Assembly (NCBI GenBank): GCA_902805845.1
Contig: CADCUI010000020.1
Span: 1 to 64,000, forward strand
Direction of reading: 5' to 3'
Source of the DNA: an uncultured Nocardioidaceae bacterium
Lineage (GTDB): Bacteria; Actinomycetota; Actinomycetes; Propionibacteriales; Nocardioidaceae
Length of the DNA: 64,000 nt
Shown here: positions 21,143 to 30,751 of the stretch, in pieces
Layout: each line of letters opens with the position of its first letter
How positions within the stretch are numbered: the stretch's first letter is position 1
Position numbers and translations under genes: made by a program
The notes under the pieces: model-generated
Databases searched by the model: none
Seen by the model: only the letters and a program-made list of their open reading frames with translations
What the model was told of the DNA's origin: nothing

Positions 21143-21595
21143 GTGACCCTCTACGTGGCGTACGGGACGAACCTGAACCCGCACACGATGAGCGCTCGCT
21201 GCCCCCACTCGCCGATGCAGGGCACGGGATGGCTGCGCGGCTGGCGGATGACGTTCGGTGGGGAGGAGATCGGCTGGGACGGGCCGCTGGCGACGGTGGT
21301 CGAGGATCCGCTCGAACAGGTCTTCGTCGCCGTGTACGACGTCACCGACGACGACATGGCGGTCCTCGACGACTGGGAGGGCGCGACCACCGGGCTCTAC
21401 CTCAAGACGCGCGTCCGGGTCTCCACCATGCGGGGCGAGCAGCTGGCGTGGACCTACGTGCTCGACGCCTACGAGGGCGGGCTGCCGTCCGCGTCGTACC
21501 TCGGCGTGCTCGCCGCCGCCGCCGAGGCCGCCGACGCCCCGAGCGACTACGTCGCGGCCATGCGGAACAGGCCCTGCCGCTCCGGCGGCCTCTGA
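21143..21595 (+). CDS. Gamma-glutamylcyclotransferase family protein
   Basis: [23 protein letters not shown]...GW: YGxN substrate loop; [17 protein letters not shown]. Confidence 0.85.
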   Translation: MTLYVAYGTNLNPHTMSARCPHSPMQGTGWLRGWRMTFGGEEIGWDGPLATVVEDPLEQVFVAVYDVTDDDMAVLDDWEGATTGLYLKTRVRVSTMRGEQLAWTYVLDAYEGGLPSASYLGVLAAAAEAADAPSDYVAAMRNRPCRSGGL

Positions 21596-21608
21596 CTACG
21601 CTGCCGAG

Positions 21609-22454
21609 GTGATCACCGCCCCGGCCCCAGACCCGCCGAGCGACCCGCCGGGACCTCCGCCGGGCGACGCCGCCGCAGCCGCGGCGGCAGCAGCCGACCG
21701 GCTGCGCGAGCTGACCGAGGTCGAGACCCACGACGTCGCCCTCGTGCTGGGGTCGGGATGGCTGCCCGCCGTCGACGCTCTCGGCGAGACGACGGCCGAC
21801 CTGGCGGTGACCGACCTGCCGGGGTTCGCCGCCCCCCGCGTCGAGGGCCACGCCGGGCGGATCCGGTCGGTCCGCGCCGGCGACCGCCGCCTGCTGGTGT
21901 TCCTCGGACGCACCCATCTCTACGAGGGTCACGGTGTCCGGGCCGTCGTCCACGGCGTCCGGACGGCCGCCGCGGCGGGGTGTCGGGTGGTGGTGCTGAC
22001 GAACGGGTGCGGTGGGCTGCACGAGGCCTGGGCCCCCGGTACGCCGGTGCTCATCAGCGACCACCTCAACCTGACCGCGACCAGTCCGATCGAGGGCCCG
22101 ACCTTCGTCGACCTGACCGATCTGTACTCGCCACGGCTGCGGGCGCTGTGCCGCGAGGTCGACCCCGGCCTCGACGAGGGCGTCTACGTGCAGTTCCCGG
22201 GACCCCACTACGAGACGCCGGCCGAGATCGCGATGGTGGCTGCCATCGGCGGCGACCTCGTCGGCATGTCCACGGCCCTCGAGGCGATCGCGGCGCGGGA
22301 GGCCGGGCTCGAGGTCCTCGGCATCTCCCTGGTCACCAACCTGGCCGCCGGCATCAGCGCCACGCCTCTCGACCACGAGGAGGTCCTTGCGGCCGGACGC
22401 GCCGCCGCGACCCGCATGGGGGACCTGCTCGGCGCCGTCGTACCGCGGCTGTGA
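21609..22454 (+). CDS. Purine-nucleoside phosphorylase
   Basis: [64 protein letters not shown] start 21609. Confidence 0.93.
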   Translation: MITAPAPDPPSDPPGPPPGDAAAAAAAAADRLRELTEVETHDVALVLGSGWLPAVDALGETTADLAVTDLPGFAAPRVEGHAGRIRSVRAGDRRLLVFLGRTHLYEGHGVRAVVHGVRTAAAAGCRVVVLTNGCGGLHEAWAPGTPVLISDHLNLTATSPIEGPTFVDLTDLYSPRLRALCREVDPGLDEGVYVQFPGPHYETPAEIAMVAAIGGDLVGMSTALEAIAAREAGLEVLGISLVTNLAAGISATPLDHEEVLAAGRAAATRMGDLLGAVVPRL

Positions 22455-22482
22455 GGCCCCCTCCGCTGCGTAGCATCTGGCC

Positions 22483-23292
22483 ATGACGAGCCGCTCCGCG
22501 CGCAACATCACCTGCACCGTCGACGAGGGGGTCGCCCGGGTCTGGCTGGACCGCCCCGACAAGCTCAACGGGCTCACGCTCGACATGCTCGCCGAGCTCG
22601 CCGCGACGAGCCGGCGGCTCCGGCAGGACAAGAGCCTGCGCGGCGTGGTGCTCACCGGCGCGGGCGAGTCGTTCAGCGCGGGCCTCGACCTGGGGGCGGC
22701 GCTGCGCAACCCCCCGCAGGTCGCGCGGTCGTTCATCCCCTCGCTGCTGCGCGGGACGAACGTCTTCCAGGAGGCGGCGTGGGGCTGGCGGCGGCTGGCG
22801 GTCCCGGTGGTGGCAGCGGTCCAGGGCCACTGCTACGGCGGCGGCCTGCAGATCGCGCTCGGCGCCGACTTCCGCATCTCCACCCCCGACGCGCAGTGGT
22901 CGGTGCTGGAGGCCAAGTGGGGGCTGATCCCCGACATGGCGGGGATCCGCAGCCTCGCCCAGGTGGTGGGCATGGACACCGCCAAGCTGCTCACGATGAC
23001 CGGCGACACCGTCTCCGGCAGCCGCGCCCACGAGCTGGGGCTGGTCACCGAGGTCGCCGACGACCCGATGAGCGCCGCCGACGAGCTCGTCGAGCGGCTG
23101 AAGACCCGCTCCCCCGACGCCGTCGCGGCCGCCAAGCGGCTCTTCGAAGGCACCTGGAACAGCAGTCCACGGCGTACCTTCGCGCGCGAGCGGGCCGAGC
23201 AGCTAGCGCTGCTGGTGAACGTCAACACCCGGATCGCCCGGGAGGCGGCCCTCAAGCGCTCGACCCCGGTCTTCACCGCCCGCAAGCGCTGA
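22483..23292 (+). CDS. Enoyl-CoA hydratase/isomerase (crotonase) family protein
   Basis: AGESFSAGLDL, VQGHCYGGGLQIALGADFRIS, WGLIPDMAG. Confidence 0.9.
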   Translation: MTSRSARNITCTVDEGVARVWLDRPDKLNGLTLDMLAELAATSRRLRQDKSLRGVVLTGAGESFSAGLDLGAALRNPPQVARSFIPSLLRGTNVFQEAAWGWRRLAVPVVAAVQGHCYGGGLQIALGADFRISTPDAQWSVLEAKWGLIPDMAGIRSLAQVVGMDTAKLLTMTGDTVSGSRAHELGLVTEVADDPMSAADELVERLKTRSPDAVAAAKRLFEGTWNSSPRRTFARERAEQLALLVNVNTRIAREAALKRSTPVFTARKR

Positions 23293-24264
23293 CCCGGCCA
23301 CAGCTGCCCCGGGCTCGCCGAGCTTGACGCAGATCACACCGAGCAGGATCAGCACCCCGCCGAGGAGCTGGACCGGCCCGGGCAGCTCACCGAGCAGCAG
23401 CCAGGCGAAGCCGACGCTGGCCACCACCTCGAGCAGCGCCACGAACGACGCCAGCCGGGACCCCAGCCTGCGGCTCGCCGCGATGCCACTGGTGTAGGCG
23501 ACCGCCGCCGTCACGAGCCCCAGGAACGCCACCGGCACCCACCAGGCGAACGGCCGGCCGAGATAGGTCGTCGGGGCGGTCGAGGCGTGCATCGGCAGCG
23601 CACCCAGCACGCCCAGGACGCCCAGCACCGCGGCTCCCACCACCAGCCCGCCGGCACCGAGCGCCAGCGGCGGCAGCCCGTTGTCCTCGTCGGCCGAGAT
23701 CACGAAGTGGGTGGCGGCGCCCACCATCGCGCCCAGCGACCAGAGCACCCCGCTCGTGCTCAGCTCCGCCCCGGACAGCAGGTCCAGGATGAGGAGGAGC
23801 CCGACACCGGCGACCGCCGCGCCGGCGACCGTCACCGCGCCCGGCCGCTGGCCGTGGCGCAGCCAGAGCCACACGACGACGGCCGCGGGCGCGGTGTACT
23901 CGATCAGGATGGCCGGTCCGACCTGCATCGTCGACACCGCGGAGAAGTAGCAGAACTGTGCCCCCGCGACCGCCATCACGCCGTACGTCGCGACGAGGCC
24001 GGCGTTGCGGCGCAGCAGGTGCCAGCGTCCGCGCAGCGCCGCCACGCCGAACGGGGCAACCACGAGCGCCGCGAGGGCGACTCGGGCGAGGACCGCCGCA
24101 CCCGCGCTCCACCCGGTCTCGAGGAGCCCCCGCGCCAAGGCCCCGGACATCCCGAAGCTCGCCGCCGCGAGGACCGCGAACCCGAGCCCGCTCACCAGCC
24201 GGCCCCCCGGGTCCGCGGCTCGAGGCGGCCCGACCGAGGTGATGTCAGGAGCAAACGTGGTCAT
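23203..24264 (-). CDS. EamA/DMT-superfamily transporter
   Basis: Ten hydrophobic segments with EamA pattern (ARVALAALVVAPFG; ALLEVVASVGFAWLLLGELPGPVQLLGGVLILLGV). Confidence 0.85.
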   Translation of the reverse strand: MTTFAPDITSVGPPRAADPGGRLVSGLGFAVLAAASFGMSGALARGLLETGWSAGAAVLARVALAALVVAPFGVAALRGRWHLLRRNAGLVATYGVMAVAGAQFCYFSAVSTMQVGPAILIEYTAPAAVVVWLWLRHGQRPGAVTVAGAAVAGVGLLLILDLLSGAELSTSGVLWSLGAMVGAATHFVISADEDNGLPPLALGAGGLVVGAAVLGVLGVLGALPMHASTAPTTYLGRPFAWWVPVAFLGLVTAAVAYTSGIAASRRLGSRLASFVALLEVVASVGFAWLLLGELPGPVQLLGGVLILLGVICVKLGEPGAAVAGSALAGGEDRGRALEGRLPGDPGVDVHQQR

Positions 24265-24290
24265 GGCAGATGACACTACGAGCAAGGCGG

Positions 24291-24296
24291 TAATCT
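24291..24296 (+). promoter_or_regulatory. Candidate -10 element (TAATCT) for a near-leaderless transcript of the CGNR regulator
   Basis: TAATCT ends 9 nt before ATG 24306; -35-like ATGACA at 24270-24275 is poorly spaced. Confidence 0.35.
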
Positions 24297-24305
24297 TTCA
24301 ACATC

Positions 24306-24860
24306 ATGTTTGCCCATGACACCGAGTCGTCACTCCAAGCGGCCGTCGCCCTCGTCAACACCGCCGAGGAACCGGACACCCTGGTGACGCTCGACGACCT
24401 CGACGAGTACTACGCCGCGTTCTCCTTCACCGGACGACGGGACCGCGACCAGGCAGAGCTCGAGGCGGTCCGCGTGCTGCGCCCGCTGCTGCGCGAGCTG
24501 CTCACCAGCGACCGCGAGCACGCCGTCACGCTCGTCAACACGATCCTCGCCGAGGCCCGCGCCCTCCCCCAGCTGGTGCGGCACGAGCCGTTCGACTGGC
24601 ACCTGCACGCCGTCCCGTCCGACGCTCCACTGCCCACCCGCCTGGCGGTCGAGGCAGCGATGGCCATGATCGACCTCATCCGCACCGACGAGCTGTCCCG
24701 GCTGGGCACGTGCTCCGACGACGGCTGCGACGGCGTGGTCCTCGACCTGACCCGCAACCGCTCGCGTCGGTTCTGCAGCGTCGCCTGCGGCAACCGCCAT
24801 GCGGTCGCCGCCTACCGCGCCCGGAAGGCGACCGGCCAGGAACCGGTGACCGCTGACTAG
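24306..24860 (+). CDS. CGNR zinc-finger domain transcriptional regulator
   Basis: C-terminal CSDDGCDGVVLDLTRNRSRRFCSVACGNRHAVAAYRARK. Confidence 0.9.
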   Translation: MFAHDTESSLQAAVALVNTAEEPDTLVTLDDLDEYYAAFSFTGRRDRDQAELEAVRVLRPLLRELLTSDREHAVTLVNTILAEARALPQLVRHEPFDWHLHAVPSDAPLPTRLAVEAAMAMIDLIRTDELSRLGTCSDDGCDGVVLDLTRNRSRRFCSVACGNRHAVAAYRARKATGQEPVTAD

Positions 24861-24861
24861 A

Positions 24862-26559
24862 TTGGTGCGGGTGACCGACCCGACCGACCTGGTGGCGAAG
24901 GCCCGCTCCTGGGCCGCCGAGGATCCCGACCCCACGACGCGCGCGGAGCTGGAGCGGCTGATCACCGAGGCGGAGGCGCACGCCGGCGGGACCGCTGCCG
25001 CCGACCTCGCCGACCGGTTCTCCGGCACGCTCGAGTTCGGGACGGCCGGGCTGCGCGGCCCCCTCGGCGCGGGTCCGATGCGCATGAACCGGGTGGTCGT
25101 CTTGCGGGCGGCTGCCGGGCTCGCGGCCTACCTGTACGACCACGGCGCCACCGACGGGGACGCGGTCGTCATCGGGTACGACGCCCGCCACAACTCCGAG
25201 GCCTTTGCCCAGGACACCGCCGAGGTGATGACCGGCGCCGGGCTCCGCGCGCTGCTGCTCCCCCGGCCACTGCCGACCCCGCTGCTCGCGTTCGCGATCC
25301 GGCACCTGGGGTGTGTCGCCGGCGTGATGGTCACCGCCAGCCACAACCCGCCACAGGACAACGGCTACAAGGTCTACCTCGGTGACGGCAGCCAGATCGT
25401 GCCACCCGCCGACACCGAGATCGCCGCCGCGATCCAGGCGGTGGGCTCACTGGCCTCGGTCCCGCGAGGTGACGGTGGCGAGGTGCTGGGTGACGAGGTG
25501 CTCGACGCCTACCTCGACGCGGTGGCCGCCCTGGCCGATCCGGCGGGACCCCGCGACCTCAGCGTCGTCTACACCCCCCTGCACGGCGTCGGCGGCTCGC
25601 CCGTCGTCGAGGCGTTCGGACGCGCCGGGTTCGCCCGCCCCCACGTGGTGCCCCGGCAGGCGGAGCCCGACCCCGACTTCCCGACGGTCAGCTTCCCCAA
25701 CCCCGAGGAACCCGGGGCGATGGACCTCGCCATGGCACTCGCCGCCGAGGTCGGCGCCGACCTGGTGGTGGCCAACGATCCCGACGCCGACCGGTGCGCG
25801 GTCGCGGTCCCCGACCCGCACGGCTGGCGGATGCTCCGCGGGGACGAGGTCGGGGCGCTCCTCGGCGACTTCCTCCTCCGCAGCGGGGTCGAGGGCACCT
25901 ACGCCGTGTCGATCGTGTCCGCCTCGCTCCTGGGCAAGATGGCCGCGCGGCACGGGCAGCCCTACGAGGAGACGCTGACCGGGTTCAAGTGGATCGGTCG
26001 CATCCCGGGACTCGCCTTCGGCTACGAGGAGGCACTCGGCTACTGCGTGGCGCCCGAGCAGGTCAAGGACAAGGACGGCGTCTCGGCCGCCCTGCGCGTG
26101 GTGGAGCTCGCGGCGCTGCTCAAGGCCGAGGGCCGCAGCCTCGTGGACCGGCTCGACGAGATCGCGGTGGACCACGGCTTGCACGCCACCGACCAGCTGA
26201 GCGTCAGGGTCAGCGACCTCACCGTCATCACCGAGGCGATGACGCGGCTGCGATCGGCGCCGCCCTCACGGCTGGGCGGGTTCGCTGTGGAGCAGGTGGA
26301 GGACCTCAGCCGGGGCACCGACTCGTTGCCGCCGACCGACGGCCTGCGATACCGGCTGGCCGCCGGCGGGCGGGTCATCGTGCGGCCGTCCGGCACCGAG
26401 CCGAAGATCAAGTGCTACCTCGAGGTGGTGGTGCCGGTCGAGCAGGGGTTCGACGCAGGCACCGCAGCAGCGCAGGACGCCGTCGACGCGGCGCGGATCG
26501 CCGCGGCCGGCCGCCTGGACGCGATCCGCGCCGACCTCGCCGTGGCTGCCGGCCTCTGA
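24862..26559 (+). CDS. pmmB: Phospho-sugar mutase (phosphomannomutase/phosphopentomutase-like)
   Basis: FGTAGLRGPLGAGPMRMN, MVTASHNPPQDNGYKVY, NDPDADRCAVAV, VRPSGTEPKIKCY; placed next to pnp. Confidence 0.92.
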   Translation: MVRVTDPTDLVAKARSWAAEDPDPTTRAELERLITEAEAHAGGTAAADLADRFSGTLEFGTAGLRGPLGAGPMRMNRVVVLRAAAGLAAYLYDHGATDGDAVVIGYDARHNSEAFAQDTAEVMTGAGLRALLLPRPLPTPLLAFAIRHLGCVAGVMVTASHNPPQDNGYKVYLGDGSQIVPPADTEIAAAIQAVGSLASVPRGDGGEVLGDEVLDAYLDAVAALADPAGPRDLSVVYTPLHGVGGSPVVEAFGRAGFARPHVVPRQAEPDPDFPTVSFPNPEEPGAMDLAMALAAEVGADLVVANDPDADRCAVAVPDPHGWRMLRGDEVGALLGDFLLRSGVEGTYAVSIVSASLLGKMAARHGQPYEETLTGFKWIGRIPGLAFGYEEALGYCVAPEQVKDKDGVSAALRVVELAALLKAEGRSLVDRLDEIAVDHGLHATDQLSVRVSDLTVITEAMTRLRSAPPSRLGGFAVEQVEDLSRGTDSLPPTDGLRYRLAAGGRVIVRPSGTEPKIKCYLEVVVPVEQGFDAGTAAAQDAVDAARIAAAGRLDAIRADLAVAAGL

Positions 26560-26589
26560 GCGGTCACCGGCCTGCCGCCACCGCCGCCG

Positions 26590-27216
26590 CTACACCAGCA
26601 GGCTGAGGACCAGCAGGGCCCCCAGCACCGCGAGGGCGCCGAGCTCGAGGACAGCCCAGCGACGGCGCACCGGGGTCGGGGTGGCCGCCGAGGCCTGCCG
26701 GGCGGCCCGGGCGAGGTCCTCGATCCGCTGCTCGACGTAGCTCGGGTAGTCGGTCCCGGTGCCGATCTTGGCGGACTGGTCGGGGCTCATCCTGTCCCCG
26801 CTCATGCCCAGCCCCAGCGCGGCCGAGGCACCCGGCCGGCCCTTCGTGAGCATGCTCCGCGACGTCCGGCCGATGGCCGCGCACACGTAGCGGCGCTCGC
26901 CGACCCAGACGTTCAACGTGTGCCGGACCACCGCCGCGTCGATGGCGGCCAGCGGCACCTCGACGTCGCTGGCCGCATTGCGCAGGAGCAGCGCCTCCTC
27001 GTACGCCGTCACGCGAGGACGCAGCAGGGTCATCCAGATGAACACCGCGACGATGGCCACCCCAAGACAGATCTGGAGCCCCCGGATGTCCGGCTCGGTC
27101 GCCGCGACGAAGCCGATCAGTCCGACCGCCACCACCAGCCCGGCCACCCCCACGAACGTGCCGCTGGTGGGCTTGAACCTCTGCACCGGGCTGTCCCGGG
27201 GTGCTTGCACGGCCAT
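26590..27216 (-). CDS. PH domain-containing membrane protein
   Basis: Two TM helices then RPRVTAYEEALLLRNAASDVEVPLAAIDAAVV. Confidence 0.65.
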   Translation of the reverse strand: MAVQAPRDSPVQRFKPTSGTFVGVAGLVVAVGLIGFVAATEPDIRGLQICLGVAIVAVFIWMTLLRPRVTAYEEALLLRNAASDVEVPLAAIDAAVVRHTLNVWVGERRYVCAAIGRTSRSMLTKGRPGASAALGLGMSGDRMSPDQSAKIGTGTDYPSYVEQRIEDLARAARQASAATPTPVRRRWAVLELGALAVLGALLVLSLLV

Positions 27217-27251
27217 GCATCGATTGTGCCCGCGCCACCTAGACTTGCCCG

Positions 27252-28223
27252 ATGCCCCTCGCCGCGAGCACGCCGCACGACCTCGCCGAGGTGGCCGCCT
27301 CGGACGCTGCCCTGCGGCGCTTCCTCCACGGCCTGCCCGGGGTGGACCAGGTGGGGGCGGAGGCGCGCGCGGCCATGCTCGGCACCCGATCCATCAAGAC
27401 CTCGTCGAAGGCGTTCGCGCTCGACCTGGCCGTGCGGATGGTCGACCTCACGACGCTGGAGGGCCAGGACACCGCGGGCAAGGTGCGCGCGCTGGCCAGC
27501 AAGGCGATGCGTCCGGACCCGACCGACCCGGCCTGCCCCCCGGTCGCCGCGGTGTGCGTCTACCCCGACCTCGTCACGGTCGCGAAGGAGACGGTCCGGG
27601 GCAGTGGCGTGCAGGTCGCCTCGGTCGCCACCGCGTTCCCCTCGGGACGCGCGAGCCTCGAGGTGAAGCTGGCCGACGTACGTGCAGCGGTGGCGTCGGG
27701 CGCCGACGAGGTCGACATGGTCATCGACCGCGGCGCCTTCCTCACCGGCCGCTACCTGCAGGTCTTCGAGGAGATCGAGGCGGTGCTCGCCGCGTGCAGC
27801 CGCGAGGACGGCAGCCGCGCTCACCTCAAGGTGATCCTGGAGACCGGTGAGCTGCAGACCTACGACAGCGTGCGCCGCGCCTCGTGGCTGGCCATGCTCG
27901 CCGGCGGTGACTTCATCAAGACCTCGACCGGCAAGGTGAGCCCCGCAGCCACCCTGCCGGTCGCGCTGGTGATGCTGGAGGCGGTGCGTGACTTCCGGGA
28001 GGCCACCGGGCGGATGGTCGGGGTGAAGCCAGCGGGCGGCATCCGCACCGCCAAGGACGCGATCAAGCACCTCGTCGTGGTCAACGAGGTGGCCGGGCCC
28101 GACTGGCTCGACCCGGCGTGGTTCCGGTTCGGCGCCTCCAGCCTCCTCAACGACCTGCTCATGCAGCGCACCAAGCAGCGGACCGGTCGCTACTCCGGTC
28201 CCGACTACGTCACCCTGGACTGA
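27252..28223 (+). CDS. deoC: Deoxyribose-phosphate aldolase
   Basis: VCVYPDLVTVAKETV, ASVATAFPSG, LKVILETGEL, DFIKTSTGK, VGVKPAGGIRTAKDAI. Confidence 0.95.
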   Translation: MPLAASTPHDLAEVAASDAALRRFLHGLPGVDQVGAEARAAMLGTRSIKTSSKAFALDLAVRMVDLTTLEGQDTAGKVRALASKAMRPDPTDPACPPVAAVCVYPDLVTVAKETVRGSGVQVASVATAFPSGRASLEVKLADVRAAVASGADEVDMVIDRGAFLTGRYLQVFEEIEAVLAACSREDGSRAHLKVILETGELQTYDSVRRASWLAMLAGGDFIKTSTGKVSPAATLPVALVMLEAVRDFREATGRMVGVKPAGGIRTAKDAIKHLVVVNEVAGPDWLDPAWFRFGASSLLNDLLMQRTKQRTGRYSGPDYVTLD

Positions 28224-28226
28224 TCC

Positions 28227-29777
28227 ATGTCATCTCACCAGCCTCCCGCCCCCTCACCTGACCAGTCACCTGACCGGTCACCTGAAGGGTCACCTGAACA
28301 GCCGCCCGAGTCGGTGGGCGGCACCGCGCCGCTCGACCGCACCAGCCCCGTCTTCGACTACGCCCCGGCGCCGGAGTCCCGCTCGGTGGTCGACCTGCGT
28401 TCCTCCTACGGCCTCTTCATCGACGGGCAGTTCGTGGAGCCGGTCGCCGGCGGCTCGTTCAAGACGATCAGCCCGGCCACCGAGGAGGTGCTCGCCGAGG
28501 TCGCCGAGGCCGACGAGGCCGACGTCGACCTCGCGGTCCGAGCGGCGCGGCGCGCGTACACCCGCACCTGGTCGCGGATGAGCGGGCGGGAACGCGGCAA
28601 GTACCTCTTCCGGATCGCCCGCATCCTCCAGGAGCGCTCGCGCGAGCTGGCGGTGCTCGAGACGCTCGACAACGGCAAGCCGATCCGGGAGTCGCGCGAC
28701 GTGGACGTGCCGCTCGCGGCAGCGCACTTCTTCTACTACGCGGGCTGGGCCGACAAGCTCCGCTACGCGTTCCCGGGTCGGGACCCGCGGCCGCTGGGGG
28801 TGGCCGGCCAGGTCATCCCCTGGAACTTCCCGCTGCTGATGCTGGCCTGGAAGATCGCCCCGGCGCTGGCGTGCGGCAACACCGTGGTCCTCAAGCCGGC
28901 GGAGACCACGCCGCTCTCGGCCCTTCTCTTCGCCGAGATCTGCCGACAGGCGGACCTGCCGCCCGGCGTGGTCAACATCGTGACCGGCGCCGGAGACACC
29001 GGCCGGGCGGTGGTGGCACACCCCGACGTCGACAAGGTCGCCTTCACCGGCTCGACGGACGTCGGTCGGCAGATCGCCCGGGCAGTGGCCGGCACCGAGA
29101 AGCGGCTGACGCTGGAGCTGGGCGGCAAGGCCGCCAACATCGTCTTCGACGATGCGCCGGTCGACCAGGCGGTCGAGGGCATCGTCGACGGCATCTTCTT
29201 CAACCAGGGGCATGTCTGCTGCGCGGGCTCCCGGCTGCTGGTGCAGGAGTCGGTGGCCGACGAGGTGCTCGAGCGCCTGAAGCGTCGCATGAGCACGCTG
29301 CGGGTGGGCGACCCGATGGACAAGAACACCGACGTCGGGGCGATCAACTCCGCCGAACAGCTGGCGAAGATCCGCGAGCTCTCCGACATCGGCGAGCAGG
29401 AGGGTGCGGATCGCTGGTCGCCGCCGTGCGACCTGCCCTCGCAGGGGTTCTGGTTCCCGCCGACGGTGTTCACCGGCGTCAGCCAGGCCCACCGCATCGC
29501 CCGGGAGGAGATCTTCGGCCCGGTGCTGTCGGTGCTGACCTTCCGCACCCCCGCCGAGGCCGTGGAGAAGGCCAACAACACCCCCTACGGCCTCTCGGCC
29601 GGCGTGTGGAGCGACAAGGGCTCCCGGATCCTGTGGACCGCCGACCGGCTCCGCGCGGGCGTCGTGTGGGCGAACACCTTCAACAAGCTCGACCCGACGT
29701 CGCCGTTCGGGGGCTACAAGGAGTCCGGCTACGGCCGGGAGGGCGGCCGCCACGGTCTGGAGGGTTACCTGCGATGA
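28227..29777 (+). CDS. Aldehyde dehydrogenase (catalytic) with repetitive N-terminal extension
   Basis: VIPWNFPLLMLAWKIAPALACGNTVVLKPAE, FTGSTDVGRQI, LELGGKAANIVFDDAP, NQGHVCCAGSRLLVQ catalytic Cys. Confidence 0.94.
   Translation: MSSHQPPAPSPDQSPDRSPEGSPEQPPESVGGTAPLDRTSPVFDYAPAPESRSVVDLRSSYGLFIDGQFVEPVAGGSFKTISPATEEVLAEVAEADEADVDLAVRAARRAYTRTWSRMSGRERGKYLFRIARILQERSRELAVLETLDNGKPIRESRDVDVPLAAAHFFYYAGWADKLRYAFPGRDPRPLGVAGQVIPWNFPLLMLAWKIAPALACGNTVVLKPAETTPLSALLFAEICRQADLPPGVVNIVTGAGDTGRAVVAHPDVDKVAFTGSTDVGRQIARAVAGTEKRLTLELGGKAANIVFDDAPVDQAVEGIVDGIFFNQGHVCCAGSRLLVQESVADEVLERLKRRMSTLRVGDPMDKNTDVGAINSAEQLAKIRELSDIGEQEGADRWSPPCDLPSQGFWFPPTVFTGVSQAHRIAREEIFGPVLSVLTFRTPAEAVEKANNTPYGLSAGVWSDKGSRILWTADRLRAGVVWANTFNKLDPTSPFGGYKESGYGREGGRHGLEGYLR
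28254..28301. repeat. Four 12-bp tandem repeats (TCACCTGA+4) inside ALDH N-terminus
   Basis: TCACCTGA at 28254, 28266, 28278, 28290; encodes SPDQSPDRSPEGSPEQ. Confidence 0.9.
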
Positions 29778-30637
29778 CACGCATCGACGTGCGCAAGACC
29801 TACAAGCTCGCGATCGGTGGCGCCTTCCCCCGCTCGGAGTCCGGACGCAGCTACGAGGTCACCGACGCCTCCGGTGGCTTCCTGGCCAACGCCGCGCACG
29901 CCTCCCGCAAGGATGCGCGCGACGCGGTGGTCGCCGCCCGCAAGGCGTTCCCGGGCTGGTCCGCCCGGACCGCCTACAACCGCGGTCAGGTCGTCTACCG
30001 GGTCGCCGAGGTGCTCGAGGGGAGGCGGGCACAGCTCGCCGAGGAGGTGCAGCGCGCCGAGGGCGCCACCCGCCGGGTGAGCGAGGGGCTCGTCGACGCG
30101 GCGGTCGACCGGCTGGTCTGGTACGCCGGGTGGGCGGACAAGCTCGCCCAGGTGGTCGGCGGCACGAACCCGGTGGCCGCGCCGTACTTCGACTTCAGCG
30201 TGCCCGAGCCCACGGGCGTCGTCGGGGTGCTCGCTCCCCAGGAGTCGTCGCTGCTGGGGCTGGTCAGCGTCGTCGCCCCGGCCGTGGTCACGGGCAACAC
30301 CGTGGTGGTCGCTGCGTCGGTACGCCGGCCGCTGCCCGCGGTGACCTTCGCGGAGGTGCTCGCCACCTCCGACGTGCCCGGCGGCGTGGTCAACGTGCTC
30401 ACCGGGCTGCTCACCGACACGGCGCCGACGCTGGCCTCCCACCTCGACGTCAACGCCCTCGACCTCACCGGCGCCCTGGGTGACCCCGACGGCGCCACCG
30501 CGCTCGAGGCGGACGCCGCCGAGAACCTCAAGCGCGTGCGCCGGCCCGCCCAGGACGACTGGGCGACGGACCCGGGGCTGGACCGGATGACCTGGCTGCT
30601 GGAGACCAAGACGGTCTGGCACCCGATCGGCACCTGA
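29774..30637 (+). CDS. Truncated aldehyde dehydrogenase-family protein lacking the catalytic domain
   Basis: 287-aa ORF aligned to ALDH N-terminal domain (YAGWADKLAQVVGG, PTGVVGVLAPQESSLLGLVSVVAPAVVTGNTVVV, GGVVNVLTG) but no catalytic Cys region; ATGA-coupled to preceding ALDH. Confidence 0.85.
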   Translation: MTRIDVRKTYKLAIGGAFPRSESGRSYEVTDASGGFLANAAHASRKDARDAVVAARKAFPGWSARTAYNRGQVVYRVAEVLEGRRAQLAEEVQRAEGATRRVSEGLVDAAVDRLVWYAGWADKLAQVVGGTNPVAAPYFDFSVPEPTGVVGVLAPQESSLLGLVSVVAPAVVTGNTVVVAASVRRPLPAVTFAEVLATSDVPGGVVNVLTGLLTDTAPTLASHLDVNALDLTGALGDPDGATALEADAAENLKRVRRPAQDDWATDPGLDRMTWLLETKTVWHPIGT

Positions 30638-30751
30638 GGGTCACGACAGCCGCTCGTGCGCTGGACCCGTCCGGTCGAGCGCGGCAGGGACCCGCTCCAG
30701 GGCCTGCTCCAGGGAACCGGGACGGTTCCGCCGGGTCGGTACGGTCCTGTC

